A stretch of 64,000 bases of DNA from Azohydromonas caseinilytica (GTDB lineage: Bacteria > Pseudomonadota > Gammaproteobacteria > Burkholderiales > Burkholderiaceae_C): assembly GCF_012927045.1 (NCBI RefSeq), contig NZ_JABBFW010000018.1, positions 1 to 64,000 of the forward strand. Direction: 5' to 3'. Made by a program: the position numbers and the translations under genes. Every line of letters begins with the position of its first letter. Within the stretch, counting starts at the first letter, position 1. Shown here piece after piece: positions 27,106 through 38,080 of this stretch. The notes under the pieces were generated by a model. That model saw nothing but the letters and a program-made list of their open reading frames with translations, searched no databases and was not told the origin of the DNA.

Positions 27106-27692
27106 GGCAGCCCCTGCGCCACGCCGCGCATCGTGGTGGCGGCGCGCTCGGCGTTCTGCGGCGCCGCCGCCGGGGCGATGTCCGCCGGGTCGGCATCGGG
27201 CTGCAGCCGCTGCGCGCGCTCCAGGTTGTAGCGGGCGGCCCAGTGGCCCGGGTCCTGGCGCAGCAGCTCGCGCAAGTTCTCCTTGGCCAGCTCGACCAGG
27301 GCGATGGCCTGCCCCGGCTGCTGACCGGCGCGCAGCCGCTCGGCCTCGCGCAGCAAGGCGTTGGCGGCGTTGAAGCGCGCGGCGCGGCCCAATGCGCTGT
27401 CTTCCGACTGCAGCGCGCGCCAGCCGTCCAGCGCCGCCTCGCCCTGGCCGCGGGCCGCCTGCTCGCCGGCGATGGCGAAACGCAGCGCCGCCGGCAGTTC
27501 CTGCGGAACCCGGGCCGCCTCAGGGCCCAGCACCGCCAGGACGCGCCCTTCCCGGATCAGCCCGTTCCAGCGCGACGCGCGCCACAGCGTCGAGGCGTCC
27601 AGCACCAGCGCCAGCAGCAAGACCGCCAGCAGGCCCAGCAGCCCCCGCCGGCGCGCGCGGCGGCTCAGGCCCAACGTGCGCGCTGCAGGCAT
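27102..27692 (-). CDS. MxaK-like membrane-anchored protein
   Basis: About 196 residues with a basic N-terminus and one membrane segment (GLLGLLAVLLLALVLDAS), then a helical region resembling tetratricopeptide repeats (AARFNAANALLREAERLRAG and HWAARYNLERAQRL). Its place between two VWA genes matches mxaK. The start at ATG 27692 overlaps the upstream gene by 28 bp; ATG 27704 is an alternative. The sequence is weakly conserved, so the name rests mainly on position. Confidence 0.6.
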   Translation of the reverse strand: MPAARTLGLSRRARRRGLLGLLAVLLLALVLDASTLWRASRWNGLIREGRVLAVLGPEAARVPQELPAALRFAIAGEQAARGQGEAALDGWRALQSEDSALGRAARFNAANALLREAERLRAGQQPGQAIALVELAKENLRELLRQDPGHWAARYNLERAQRLQPDADPADIAPAAAPQNAERAATTMRGVAQGLP

Positions 27693-28678
27693 TGCGCCCC
27701 CCACAACAACAGGCCCGCCCCCAGCGCCAGCGCCAGGCAGAGACCGTCCAGCCGGCGCGGCGGCAGGGTTTCGTCGAAGCTGCTGGGCAGGTCGGCCTGC
27801 CGGGCCACGTCCGCCACCGCGCGCTGCAGCGCCGCCGGATCGCCCACCTCGTAGGCCCGGTACTGCGGCCCCAGCGTGCTGAAGAAGCGATGCAGGAACA
27901 CCTCCGGCACATTCGAGGCCGCCTCGGCATCGCCGCCCTCGGCCACCAGCCCCGGGCTGCCGGTGGAGCGCAGGTACAGCCAGTACAGCGACACCCGGTT
28001 GCGCCGCATGCGCTGCGTGATGCGCTCGCGCACGGCCGGCTCCAGGTGGTCGCCGCCGTCGGAGACCAGCAGCACGATGCGCGCCCCGCCAAAGCGGCGT
28101 TCGTCGAAATAGTCCAGCGCCGCCTGCACCGCCTGCCCGATGTCGGTCTCACCCAGCCCGCGCCCCACGCCGCCGGCGGCAATGGCGGCCTGCACGGCTG
28201 CGGTCCGGCCGGTGAAATCCAGCACCGGCATGGGCACCGAGCTGAAAGCCACCAGGCCGAAACGATCACCGGAACGCTGCGCCACGAATTCGGACAGCAC
28301 CTCGCGCGCCACGCGGCTCTTGGCGCGTCCGCGCCCGCCGCCCTCGGCGCTGAGGCCACCGCTGCCGCCGGCGGCCCGGCTGTTGAAACCCTGGTCCATG
28401 CTGGCGCTGCGGTCCAGCAGCAGCACGATCTCGGCGCCGCGCCCCACGCGCTGCACCACCCGCTCCGGCTGCCGCAAGCCGGCCAGCGCCAGCACCAGCG
28501 CCGCGATCGCCACCGAGCCCAGCACCCGCAGTCCCAGCGCAATGGCTTGCCCCACCGGATCGGGCGGCAGCAGCGCCAGCGCGCCGTGGATCACCGGCAG
28601 CCCGCCCGGCCGCCGCCAGGGCAGCAGCGCCAGCGGCAACAGCAGCAGCCACAGCGGCTGATCCAGCGACAGGCTCAC
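27665..28678 (-). CDS. VWA-domain membrane protein, MxaC-like
   Basis: Start GTG 28678 overlaps the upstream stop as GTGA; the frame is open further but that part lies inside the previous gene. The 337-residue product has an N-terminal membrane segment (LWLLLLPLALLPW), a second (VAIAALVLALAGL), a VWA domain with MIDAS start LLLDRSASMD and LLVSDGGDH, and a C-terminal membrane segment. This is BatA/MxaC architecture. A Gly/Arg-rich insertion (RAAGGSGGLSAEGGGRGR) lies near the start of the VWA domain. Confidence 0.75.
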   Translation of the reverse strand: MSLSLDQPLWLLLLPLALLPWRRPGGLPVIHGALALLPPDPVGQAIALGLRVLGSVAIAALVLALAGLRQPERVVQRVGRGAEIVLLLDRSASMDQGFNSRAAGGSGGLSAEGGGRGRAKSRVAREVLSEFVAQRSGDRFGLVAFSSVPMPVLDFTGRTAAVQAAIAAGGVGRGLGETDIGQAVQAALDYFDERRFGGARIVLLVSDGGDHLEPAVRERITQRMRRNRVSLYWLYLRSTGSPGLVAEGGDAEAASNVPEVFLHRFFSTLGPQYRAYEVGDPAALQRAVADVARQADLPSSFDETLPPRRLDGLCLALALGAGLLLWGAQCLQRARWA

Positions 28679-29595
28679 CGGACCTCCCGCTCCAGCGCGC
28701 GCGCCCGCCGGCACAGCCCCTTGAGCCAGCCCGGGTCGGGGATGTCCTCGCTCCCCGGCGCGAAGAAGCTGCGGCGCGACAGCGCGAAGAAGCGTTCCAG
28801 CTCCGGCCGCAGCGGCGCGAAGGCCGGCTTGCGGGCCAGGAATTCGTCCAGACCGGGCGCGAACAGCACTTCGCCGGCGCTGCGATTCAAGGCCTGGTGC
28901 AAGACCGCCAGCGCCTGCCGCCACTGCGCCGCGCTGGTCTCATCGGGCAGCCGGCGCAGCGTGCGCCAGGCCTGATCGAAAGGACGTTCCACCCGGCGCC
29001 CCGGCCAGCCCCAGGTTTCAAGCGCCAGCCCGCCCAGCAGCAGCACGGCGATCAGGCCTTCAGCGGCCAGCCGCGCCTTCAGAGGCTGGACCGGGATGAG
29101 CGGCGCCGGCAGGTCCGGTTGCAGGGCACCGAAGCCGCGGCGCTCGGGCGCCGGCTCCGGCACCAGCGGCGACACCATCACCGGCACACCATCCAGCCGC
29201 ACGCCCTGGGGCCGCTTGCCTTCGAAGCGCAGCAGCACCGGCGGCAGCTCCAGCAGCTGCGGCGCCGGCGGCGAGCCCAGCACCTGGTAGCGCAGCGTGA
29301 GCCGGAACGTGCCACCGGGACGCCACCACGGCGGCTTTTCCCAGCGCGCCTCGCGCAGCTCGATGGCGAAGCCGGGCTTGGGCACGGGCAGCGAGGCCTC
29401 ATCCAGCCGCCACCCGGCCGGGACGCTGACTTCGGCATGGCGCTCAATGAGGTCGCCGAGCTGGTAGCCGAAGGTGCGCGGCTCGATCTCGTGCAGCTGG
29501 ACTGTCTGCGCCAGCGCCGGCGCCGGCGCGGTGGCCAGCAGGCCGGCGGCTACCAGTTCAACCCTGAAGGAAGTGACGCGTGACGGCATCGGCAT
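28675..29595 (-). CDS. MxaA-like exported protein
   Basis: A 306-residue product with a signal peptide (VELVAAGLLATAPAPALAQ), an extracytoplasmic beta-rich region, one later membrane segment (LIAVLLLGGLAL) and a C-terminal cytoplasmic helical part. The order after a DUF58 gene and before a VWA gene equals that of MxaA. ATG 29595 (or 29589) overlaps the DUF58 gene. The sequence itself has no catalytic motif, so the label depends on context. Confidence 0.6.
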   Translation of the reverse strand: MPMPSRVTSFRVELVAAGLLATAPAPALAQTVQLHEIEPRTFGYQLGDLIERHAEVSVPAGWRLDEASLPVPKPGFAIELREARWEKPPWWRPGGTFRLTLRYQVLGSPPAPQLLELPPVLLRFEGKRPQGVRLDGVPVMVSPLVPEPAPERRGFGALQPDLPAPLIPVQPLKARLAAEGLIAVLLLGGLALETWGWPGRRVERPFDQAWRTLRRLPDETSAAQWRQALAVLHQALNRSAGEVLFAPGLDEFLARKPAFAPLRPELERFFALSRRSFFAPGSEDIPDPGWLKGLCRRARALEREVR

Positions 29596-30406
29596 CGAAG
29601 GCCCCCTCGATGAACAGCGGCCGCAGCCGCGCCTGGGCGAAGCAGCGCTGCAGCGCCTCGCGCCGCTCGCACCCGGCCTGCGCCCAGCGCTCGCGCAGCC
29701 CCGGCCGCCACCACAGCAGTCGCCGCGCGCCGCTTTCGGCATCCACCAGCGGCAGCAGCCCGGCCGGGCCGCGCGGCTCGAACTCGTAGCGGTCCCACAG
29801 CACCACCGGCACCACCCAGTGGCTCACGAAGGCGTCCAGCCAGCGCCTCACTTCCTCCAGCGGCACATGGAAGTCCGACACCAGGAACAGCAGCCCCCGC
29901 GAGGCACCGAGCACCGCCGCCGCCTGCGCCAGCGCCCGGCTGCCCTGGCGTTCGGGCCGCAGCGCGCGCAACTGGCTCCCCAGCGCCTCGGCCCGGCCGG
30001 CCTGGCGCGCAGGCGGCCACAGCAGCTCCTCGCGCAGGCGGTCGTCGCAGGCCACGCAGCCGAAGGGATCGCCCGTACGCCAGGCGGACCAGGCCAGGCT
30101 CCGCGCGAAGTCCGCCAGCACGTCCAGGCGCCGCGGCGCGCCGAAGGCCATGGAGGCGGAGACATCGGCGATCAGCCACACCGTCTGCGCCCGGGGCGGG
30201 CTGTGCAGCCGCACCTGCCAGCGCTGGAACGGGTCCCGCAGCGTGGCGCGCACATCCAGCCGCCGCGCGTCCGGCGCGCGCAGCCAGTCGGCATGGCCAC
30301 GGAACTCCAGCCCACCCTCGCCGCCCAAGCTGCGGTGCGCGCCCGCCCGCAGGCCCTGCGCCGGCCCGGGCAGGCGGTAATGGAATTCAGGCGGCGGCTG
30401 GATCAC
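29558..30406 (-). CDS. DUF58 protein, MxaS-like
   Basis: A 282-residue DUF58 protein with a degenerate VWA-like fold (VWLIADVSASMAFG, then LLFLVSDFH). DUF58 genes are regular partners of MoxR ATPases. Overlap with the upstream ATPase gene is ATGA. It corresponds to mxaS in the mxaRSACKL order. No membrane segment is evident, unlike many DUF58 proteins that have two N-terminal ones. Confidence 0.75.
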   Translation of the reverse strand: MIQPPPEFHYRLPGPAQGLRAGAHRSLGGEGGLEFRGHADWLRAPDARRLDVRATLRDPFQRWQVRLHSPPRAQTVWLIADVSASMAFGAPRRLDVLADFARSLAWSAWRTGDPFGCVACDDRLREELLWPPARQAGRAEALGSQLRALRPERQGSRALAQAAAVLGASRGLLFLVSDFHVPLEEVRRWLDAFVSHWVVPVVLWDRYEFEPRGPAGLLPLVDAESGARRLLWWRPGLRERWAQAGCERREALQRCFAQARLRPLFIEGAFDADAVTRHFLQG

Positions 30407-31431
30407 GGCGCCGGCACCGCTTGCAGGATGGCGCGGGTGAGTTCCGGCACCAGGGTCGCGCGGCGCAGCTCGTACACCGGCTGCAGCACCAGCCGGTGCG
30501 CCATCACTTCATGGAACACCGCGCGCAGGTCCTCGGGCACCAGGTGATCGCGCCCGTCCAGCCAAGCCGCCACGCGCGCGGCGCGCAGCAGCATGCTCAT
30601 GCCGCGCGGACTGGCGCCGGCCATCAGCAGCGCCGACGGGTCCACGGCCTCCTGCGCCAGCCGCACCCCGTGCCGGCCTGGTTGCTCACTCGCCCGCCAC
30701 AACGCCAAGGCGTAGCGGCGCAATGTCGGAGAAGCCTGTATGTGGCCTTGGATGGCGGCAGCCAGAGCGCCCAGCTCGCGGTGCCGCACCAGGCCCGAGG
30801 GCAGCGTTTCGACCAGTGCGTCGGTGTCGTGGAAGCGCGGGTCGAACACCAGCGCCTCGCGCTCGAGCTCGTCGGCAGGCGTGTCGATGGTGATTTCCAT
30901 CAAAAACCTGTCCCGCGCCGCCACGGCCAGTTCAAAGGTTTCCTCGCGCTCGACGCGGTTGCGGTCCGCGAAGACCAGCAAGTGGGGCAGCTGAAACTCG
31001 CGATTGAAGGCCGAGACGCTGCGCTCGGCCATGGCGCGCAGCAGCAGCGAGTGCACCTGCGGGCGGGCGCGGTTGATCTCGTTGAAGAAGAAGATCGCCA
31101 GTTCGCCGCCCTGCGCGATGAGCGGGCCCGGGTCCACGGCCGGACGCCCGTCGGCGCCGATATGGGTGTGGTAGACCAGATCGGCGGGCATCAGGTCGAT
31201 GGTGCCTTCCACCCGCGCGAAGGCGCCGCCCACCGCGCGCGCGAAGGCGCGCAGCAGCGTGGTCTTGCCCACGCCCACGTCGCCCTGCAGCAGCACGTGG
31301 CCGCGCGCGAAGACGGCGATGTTCACCAGGCGGATGGCGCGCGCCTGGCCCACCACCACGCGGGCCACTTCGCGCTCCAGCGCCAGCGCCTGCTCACGCT
31401 GCGCCGCCAGCCAGCCCAGGTCCAGCGCCAT
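30403..31431 (-). CDS. MoxR-family AAA+ ATPase, MxaR-like
   Basis: A MoxR ATPase of 342 residues from ATG 31431, with Walker A GDVGVGKTTLL, Walker B AIFFFNEINRARPQ, the sensor region and the C-terminal lid (SPRGMSMLLRAARVAAWLDG). MoxR ATPases act as chaperones with VWA and DUF58 partners; the mxaR member is needed to mature methanol dehydrogenase. First gene of the minus-strand block, divergent from bauA. The 212-bp gap (31432-31643) must hold both promoters. Confidence 0.85.
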   Translation of the reverse strand: MALDLGWLAAQREQALALEREVARVVVGQARAIRLVNIAVFARGHVLLQGDVGVGKTTLLRAFARAVGGAFARVEGTIDLMPADLVYHTHIGADGRPAVDPGPLIAQGGELAIFFFNEINRARPQVHSLLLRAMAERSVSAFNREFQLPHLLVFADRNRVEREETFELAVAARDRFLMEITIDTPADELEREALVFDPRFHDTDALVETLPSGLVRHRELGALAAAIQGHIQASPTLRRYALALWRASEQPGRHGVRLAQEAVDPSALLMAGASPRGMSMLLRAARVAAWLDGRDHLVPEDLRAVFHEVMAHRLVLQPVYELRRATLVPELTRAILQAVPAP

Positions 31432-31643
31432 GCCTGCTCCTTGCGCGGTTTTCGCAAGCACGAGGATGCCCGCGCAACCGTCGTGGCGATCCCCCATCGG
31501 GGCGATGACCCGGGCCGGCGCAGGGTCGCGCCCGCGCCCCTGGTTGCGTCAAGCCCGAGCGCCGGACCGGCTGCGGCATCCCCCTTTCGAGGAATAGACT
31601 GGTATGGCCCGCGGCTGCAGGCGCCGCGCTTCTTGAAGAGCTC

Positions 31644-32972
31644 ATGACCACTGACCGCACCACCGACACTTCTTCCCTCGACGCCCACTGGATGCCCTTC
31701 ACTGCCAACCGGCAGTTCAAGCAGGCGCCGCGCATGCTGGCCCGCGCTGAAGGCATGCATTACTGGACGCCCGAAGGACGGCAGGTGCTCGATGGGGTGG
31801 CCGGGTTGTGGTGCGTCAACGCCGGGCATGCGCGACCACGGATCGTGCAGGCCATCGCCCAGCAGGCGGCCACGCTGGACTACGCGCCGCCGTTCCAGAT
31901 GGGCCATCCGCAGGCCTTCGAGCTGGCCGAGGAACTGGTCAAGCTCACGCCGCCCGGGCTGGACCGCGTGTTCTTCACCAACTCCGGCTCCGAGTCGGTG
32001 GAGACGGCGCTGAAGATGGCACTGGCCTACCACCGCGTGCGCGGCGAGGGCAGCCGCACCCGGCTCATCGGCCGCGAGCGCGGCTACCACGGCGTGAACT
32101 TCGGCGGCATCTCGGTGGGCGGCATCGTTGGCAACCGCAAGCTGTTCGGCACGCTGCTCGCCGGCGTGGACCACCTGCGCCACACCCACGACCCGGCGCG
32201 CAACGCCTTCAGCTTCGGCCAGCCCGCGCATGGCGCCGAGCTGGCCGACGACCTGGAGCGGCTGTGCGCGCTGCACGACCCCAGCACCATCGCCGCAGTG
32301 ATCGTCGAGCCCGTGGCCGGCTCCACCGGCGTGCTGCTGCCGCCGGTGGGCTACCTGCAGCGGCTGCGTGAGATCTGCGACCGCCACGGCATCCTGCTCA
32401 TCTTCGACGAGGTCATCACCGGCTTCGGCCGCACTGGCCAGCCTTTCGCGGCGCAGACCTTCGGCGTCACGCCCGATCTGATGACGGTGGCCAAGGGCCT
32501 GAGCAATGGCTGCGTGCCCATGGGCGCCGTGCTGGCCAAGCGCGAGATCCACGACGCCTTCATGCACGGCCCGGAACAGCTCATCGAGTTCCCGCACGGC
32601 TACACCTACTCGGCGCACCCGCTGGCGTGCGCGGCGGCGCTGGCCACGCTGCAGACCTACGAGGAGGAAAACCTGCTCACCCGCGCCAGCGAACTGCACG
32701 ACTACTTCGGCCAGGCGCTGCACTCGCTCCGGGACCTGCCGCTGGTGGTGGACGTGCGCCACATCGGCCTGGTCGGCGGCATCGAGCTCACGCCCATCCC
32801 CGACGCGCCGGCCAAGCGCGCCTTCAACGTGTTCCTGGACTGCTGGGAGCAAGGCGTGCTGATCCGCACCACCGGCGACACCATCGCGCTGTCGCCACCC
32901 CTGATCATCGAGAAGAGCCACATCGACCGCATCGTGGACACGCTGGCCGGCGCCCTGCGCCGCGCGGCATGA
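31644..32972 (+). CDS. bauA: Omega-amino acid:pyruvate aminotransferase
   Basis: A class III PLP transaminase of 442 residues. The N-terminal HWMPFTANRQFK and ERGYHGVNFGGISVGG are characteristic of beta-alanine:pyruvate transaminases (BauA/OapT). Asp255 (FDEVITGFGRTG) and the Schiff-base Lys284 (TVAKGLSNG) are visible. It would move the amino group of beta-alanine, GABA-like acids or diamines to pyruvate. First gene of a six-gene plus-strand cluster; its stop overlaps puuD (ATGA). Confidence 0.9.
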   Translation: MTTDRTTDTSSLDAHWMPFTANRQFKQAPRMLARAEGMHYWTPEGRQVLDGVAGLWCVNAGHARPRIVQAIAQQAATLDYAPPFQMGHPQAFELAEELVKLTPPGLDRVFFTNSGSESVETALKMALAYHRVRGEGSRTRLIGRERGYHGVNFGGISVGGIVGNRKLFGTLLAGVDHLRHTHDPARNAFSFGQPAHGAELADDLERLCALHDPSTIAAVIVEPVAGSTGVLLPPVGYLQRLREICDRHGILLIFDEVITGFGRTGQPFAAQTFGVTPDLMTVAKGLSNGCVPMGAVLAKREIHDAFMHGPEQLIEFPHGYTYSAHPLACAAALATLQTYEEENLLTRASELHDYFGQALHSLRDLPLVVDVRHIGLVGGIELTPIPDAPAKRAFNVFLDCWEQGVLIRTTGDTIALSPPLIIEKSHIDRIVDTLAGALRRAA

Positions 32973-33748
32973 GCTGCGCCGGCGACAGAAGCTCCTCCCC
33001 GCCGGTCGTGCTCGTGCCGGCGTGCAACCGGGTGCTGGGCCAGCACCCCTTCCATGTCGCCGGCGCCAAGTACGTGGCCGCCGTGCGGCTGGCTGGGGCG
33101 CTGCCGCTGGTGGTGCCCGACGCGGCGCCGGAGGAGCTCGACGCCCTGCTCGACCTGGCCGACGGCGTGCTGCTCACGGGCTCGCCGTCCAACGTGCATC
33201 CCCGCCATTTCGGCGAGCCGGTGCACGACACCACGCTGCCGCTGGACCCCCGGCGCGACGCCTGGACCCTGCCCTTCATCCTCAAGCTGATCGAGCGTCG
33301 CCTGCCGCTGCTGGCCATCTGCCGCGGCGCGCAGGAGCTCAACGTGGCGCTGGGCGGCAGCCTGCACCAGGCGGTGCACTCGCTCCCGGGCTACGCCGAC
33401 CACCGCGGCCAGGGCGAGACGGCCGAGGCGCAGTACGCGCTGGCGCATGAGGTGCACGTGGAGCCCGGCGGGCTGCTGCAGGCGGTGGTGCAGGAGGAGG
33501 CCTTCCGCGTCAACTCGGTGCACGGCCAGGCGGTGAACCGCCTCGCTTCCGGGCTGCGCGTGGAGGCGCGCGCGCCGGACGGCCTGGTCGAGGCCTTCTC
33601 GGTGCATGGCATGGATTTCGCGCTGGCGGTGCAGTGGCACCCGGAGTGGCAGGCCCCGAACAACCCGATCTCGATGCGGCTGCTGCAGGCCTTCGGCCAC
33701 GCATGCCGGCAACAAGCGGCCCGACGCCGCGACCAGCAGGAGGGATGA
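32969..33748 (+). CDS. puuD: Gamma-glutamyl-GABA hydrolase, PuuD-like
   Basis: A class I glutamine amidotransferase-like hydrolase of 259 residues with nucleophile Cys118 (LLAICRGAQELNVALGG), the His/Glu pair in VQWHPEW, and LLTGSPSNVHP. PuuD releases GABA from gamma-glutamyl-GABA in the glutamylated putrescine route. It overlaps bauA by 4 bp, and puuA follows at once. Start ATG 32969 is chosen over the upstream open frame that lies inside bauA. Confidence 0.88.
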   Translation: MSCAGDRSSSPPVVLVPACNRVLGQHPFHVAGAKYVAAVRLAGALPLVVPDAAPEELDALLDLADGVLLTGSPSNVHPRHFGEPVHDTTLPLDPRRDAWTLPFILKLIERRLPLLAICRGAQELNVALGGSLHQAVHSLPGYADHRGQGETAEAQYALAHEVHVEPGGLLQAVVQEEAFRVNSVHGQAVNRLASGLRVEARAPDGLVEAFSVHGMDFALAVQWHPEWQAPNNPISMRLLQAFGHACRQQAARRRDQQEG

Positions 33749-33751
33749 GTG

Positions 33752-35119
33752 ATGTCAGGACGCGACAACTTCACCTACAGCGACCTGGAGCAGTGGCTGG
33801 ACCAGCAGCGCGTCACGGAGATCGAGTGCCTGGTGCCCGATCTCACCGGCGTGGCGCGCGGCAAGATCCTGCCGCGCCAGAAGTTCACCGAGGATCGCGG
33901 CATGCGGCTGCCGGAGGTCGTGGTGGCCATGGGCGTGACGGGCGAGTTCCCTGAAGAGGGGCCCTATTACGACGTCATCACGCCCACCGACCGCGACATG
34001 CACCTGCGCCCCGACCCGGCCACGGTGCGCATCGTGCCCTGGGCCACGGACCCGACGGCGCAGGTCATCCACGACTGCTTTGACCGCGACGGCCGCCTCG
34101 TGCCCTTCGCGCCGCGCTCGGTGCTGCGCCGGGTGTGCGAGCTGTTCAAGGCCGAGGGCCTGGAGCCGGTGGTGGCGCCGGAACTGGAGTTCTACCTGGT
34201 GGCGCGCAACACCGACCCGGACATGCCACTGAAGCCGCCGATCGGGCGCAGCGGCCGGGCCGAGACCTCGCGGCAGGCCTACTCCATCGACGCGGTCAAC
34301 GAGTTCGACCCGCTGTTCGAGGACGTCTACGACTACTGCGAAAAAATGGAGCTGAACGTGGACACGCTGATCCACGAGATCGGCGCGGGCCAGATGGAGA
34401 TCAACTTCTTCCACGGCTACCCGCTGGCGCTGGCCGACGAGGTGTTCTTCTTCAAGCGCACGGTGCGCGAGGCGGCGATGCGGCACGACATGTTCGCCAC
34501 CTTCATGGCCAAGCCCATCGCCGGCGAGCCCGGCAGCGCCATGCACGTGCACCAGAGCATCCTGCGCCAGGACACGCGGCAGAACCTGTTCAGCAACCCC
34601 GACGGCAGCCCCAGCCGCGAGTTCTACTGGTACATCGGCGGGCTGCAGAAGTACGTGCCGGCGGCCATGGCGCTGTTCGCGCCCTACGTCAACAGCTACC
34701 GGCGCCTGGCGCGCTTCACGGCCGCGCCCATCAACATCCAGTGGGGCACCGACAACCGCACCGTGGGCATCCGCTCGCCGGTGGCGCCGCCGGCGGCGCG
34801 GCGCGTGGAAAACCGCGTCATCGGCGCCGATGCCAACCCGTATGTGGCGCTGGCGGCCACGCTGGCCTGCGGCTACCTGGGCATCAAGAACCGCATCGAG
34901 CCCACGCCCGAGTGCAAGGGCGACGCCTACCTAGGCGACTACGCGCTGCCGCGCAGCCTGGGCGAGGCGCTGGAGAAGCTGCGCGCCGAAGAGGCGCTGG
35001 CCGAGGTGCTGGGCAGTGACTTCATCACCGTCTACGCCGAGGTCAAGGAAACCGAATTCGCCGAGTTCATGAAGGTGATCTCGCCCTGGGAGCGCGAGCA
35101 CCTGCTGCTGCACGTCTAA
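33752..35119 (+). CDS. puuA: Gamma-glutamylpolyamine synthetase, PuuA-like
   Basis: A glutamine-synthetase-fold ligase of 455 residues. IECLVPDLTGVARGK, PELEFYLV, HEIGAGQMEINF, GSAMHVHQSI and NRTVGIRSP mark the GS core. This subgroup joins glutamate to putrescine or another amine. ATG 33752 sits 8 bases after AGGAGG; GTG 33749 is 5 bases after it and less likely. Context with puuD, puuC and an aminotransferase supports polyamine use. Confidence 0.88.
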   Translation: MSGRDNFTYSDLEQWLDQQRVTEIECLVPDLTGVARGKILPRQKFTEDRGMRLPEVVVAMGVTGEFPEEGPYYDVITPTDRDMHLRPDPATVRIVPWATDPTAQVIHDCFDRDGRLVPFAPRSVLRRVCELFKAEGLEPVVAPELEFYLVARNTDPDMPLKPPIGRSGRAETSRQAYSIDAVNEFDPLFEDVYDYCEKMELNVDTLIHEIGAGQMEINFFHGYPLALADEVFFFKRTVREAAMRHDMFATFMAKPIAGEPGSAMHVHQSILRQDTRQNLFSNPDGSPSREFYWYIGGLQKYVPAAMALFAPYVNSYRRLARFTAAPINIQWGTDNRTVGIRSPVAPPAARRVENRVIGADANPYVALAATLACGYLGIKNRIEPTPECKGDAYLGDYALPRSLGEALEKLRAEEALAEVLGSDFITVYAEVKETEFAEFMKVISPWEREHLLLHV

Positions 35120-35138
35120 GAAACGAGGAGGAACGCCC

Positions 35139-36536
35139 ATGACCGAATCGCTCTACCGCGGACGCACCACCCGGGATTGGCAGGCCGCCGACGCCGCCCA
35201 CTTCCTGCACCCCTTCACCGACTTCAAGGCGCTGGCCGCGCGCGGCGCGCGCATCGTCACGCGCGGCGAAGGCATTTATCTCTGGGACAGTGAGGGCCAG
35301 CGCATCTTCGACGCCATGTCGGGCCTGTGGTGCGTGAACGTGGGCTACCGGCAACAGCCGCTGATCGACGCGGCCACGCGCCAGATGCAGGAGCTGCCCT
35401 TCTACAACGCCTTCTTCCAGACCAGCACGCCGCCGGCCATCGAGCTGGCCGAGCTGCTGGCCGAGCTGGCGCCGCCGCAGTTCCAGCATGTCTTCTTCGC
35501 CGGCTCGGGCTCGGAGAGCAACGACACCATCGTGCGCATGGTGCGCCGCTACTGGGCGCTGATGGGCCAGCCGCAGCGCCAGGTGATCATCAGCCGCTGG
35601 AACGGCTACCACGGCTCGACCATGGCCGGCGCCTCGCTGGGCGGCATGCCGGGCATGCACGAACAGGGCGGGCTGCCCATTCCCGGCATCGTCCACATCC
35701 ACCAGCCGCACTGGTGGGAGCATGGCCGGCGCCTGGGGCTGTCGCGCGAGCAGTTCGGCTTGCAGGCCGCGCAGTGGCTGGAGGACAAGATCCTGGAAGT
35801 CGGCCCGGAGAACGTGGCCGCCTTCATCGGCGAGCCGGTGCAGGGCGCGGGCGGCGTGATCGTGCCGCCCGAGAGCTACTGGCCGGAGATCCAGCGCATC
35901 TGCGACCGCTACGGCATCCTGCTGGTCAGCGACGAGGTCATCACCGGCTTCGGCCGCACCGGCCAGTGGTTCGGCTGCGAGCGCTTCGGCACCCGGCCCG
36001 ACCTCATCACCTTCGCCAAGGGCGTGACCAGCGGCTACGTGCCGCTGGGCGGCGTGATGGTGGGGCAGCGCGTGGCACAGGTGCTGATCGAGAAAGGCGG
36101 CGAGTTCACCCACGGCTACACCTACTCCGGCCACCCCGTGGCCTGCGCCGTGGGCGTGGCCAACCTCAGGCTGATCCGGGAGCTGAAGCTGGTCGAGCGC
36201 GTGCGCGACGAGACCGGCCCCTACATGGCCGAGCTGTACCGGCAGTTGCAGGAGCACCCGCTGGTGGGCGAGGTGCAGAGCTGTGGGCTGATGGGCGCGC
36301 TGACGCTGGTGCGCGACAAGGGCACCAATGAGCCCTTCGCGCCGGAGATCGACATCGCCATGGTCTGCCGCGGCCATTGCTTTGGCAACGGCCTGATCAT
36401 GCGTGCCGTGGGCGACCGCATGATCGTCGCGCCGCCGCTGGTGGTGACGCGGGCGCAGCTCGACGAGATGGCGGCGCTGATCCAGCGCTGCCTGGACCTG
36501 ACCCTGGCCGACGCCACGCGCAACGGCTGGCTCTGA
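35139..36536 (+). CDS. Putrescine-type class III aminotransferase, SpuC-like
   Basis: A 465-residue PLP transaminase. HPFTDFKALAARGARIVTRG, MSGLWCVNVGY, SRWNGYHGSTMAGASLGGM, Asp265 in SDEVITGFGRTG and Lys294 in FAKGVTSG match the SpuC/polyamine:pyruvate group. It starts after GAGGAGGA. Together with bauA, the cluster has two pyruvate-linked transaminases and no PuuB-type oxidase. An exact amine substrate cannot be read from sequence. Confidence 0.85.
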   Translation: MTESLYRGRTTRDWQAADAAHFLHPFTDFKALAARGARIVTRGEGIYLWDSEGQRIFDAMSGLWCVNVGYRQQPLIDAATRQMQELPFYNAFFQTSTPPAIELAELLAELAPPQFQHVFFAGSGSESNDTIVRMVRRYWALMGQPQRQVIISRWNGYHGSTMAGASLGGMPGMHEQGGLPIPGIVHIHQPHWWEHGRRLGLSREQFGLQAAQWLEDKILEVGPENVAAFIGEPVQGAGGVIVPPESYWPEIQRICDRYGILLVSDEVITGFGRTGQWFGCERFGTRPDLITFAKGVTSGYVPLGGVMVGQRVAQVLIEKGGEFTHGYTYSGHPVACAVGVANLRLIRELKLVERVRDETGPYMAELYRQLQEHPLVGEVQSCGLMGALTLVRDKGTNEPFAPEIDIAMVCRGHCFGNGLIMRAVGDRMIVAPPLVVTRAQLDEMAALIQRCLDLTLADATRNGWL

Positions 36537-36562
36537 AGGCCTGCATCGGGAAAGGAACGCGC

Positions 36563-38068
<1,506 letters not shown>

Positions 38069-38080
38069 CGGAGCACACCC

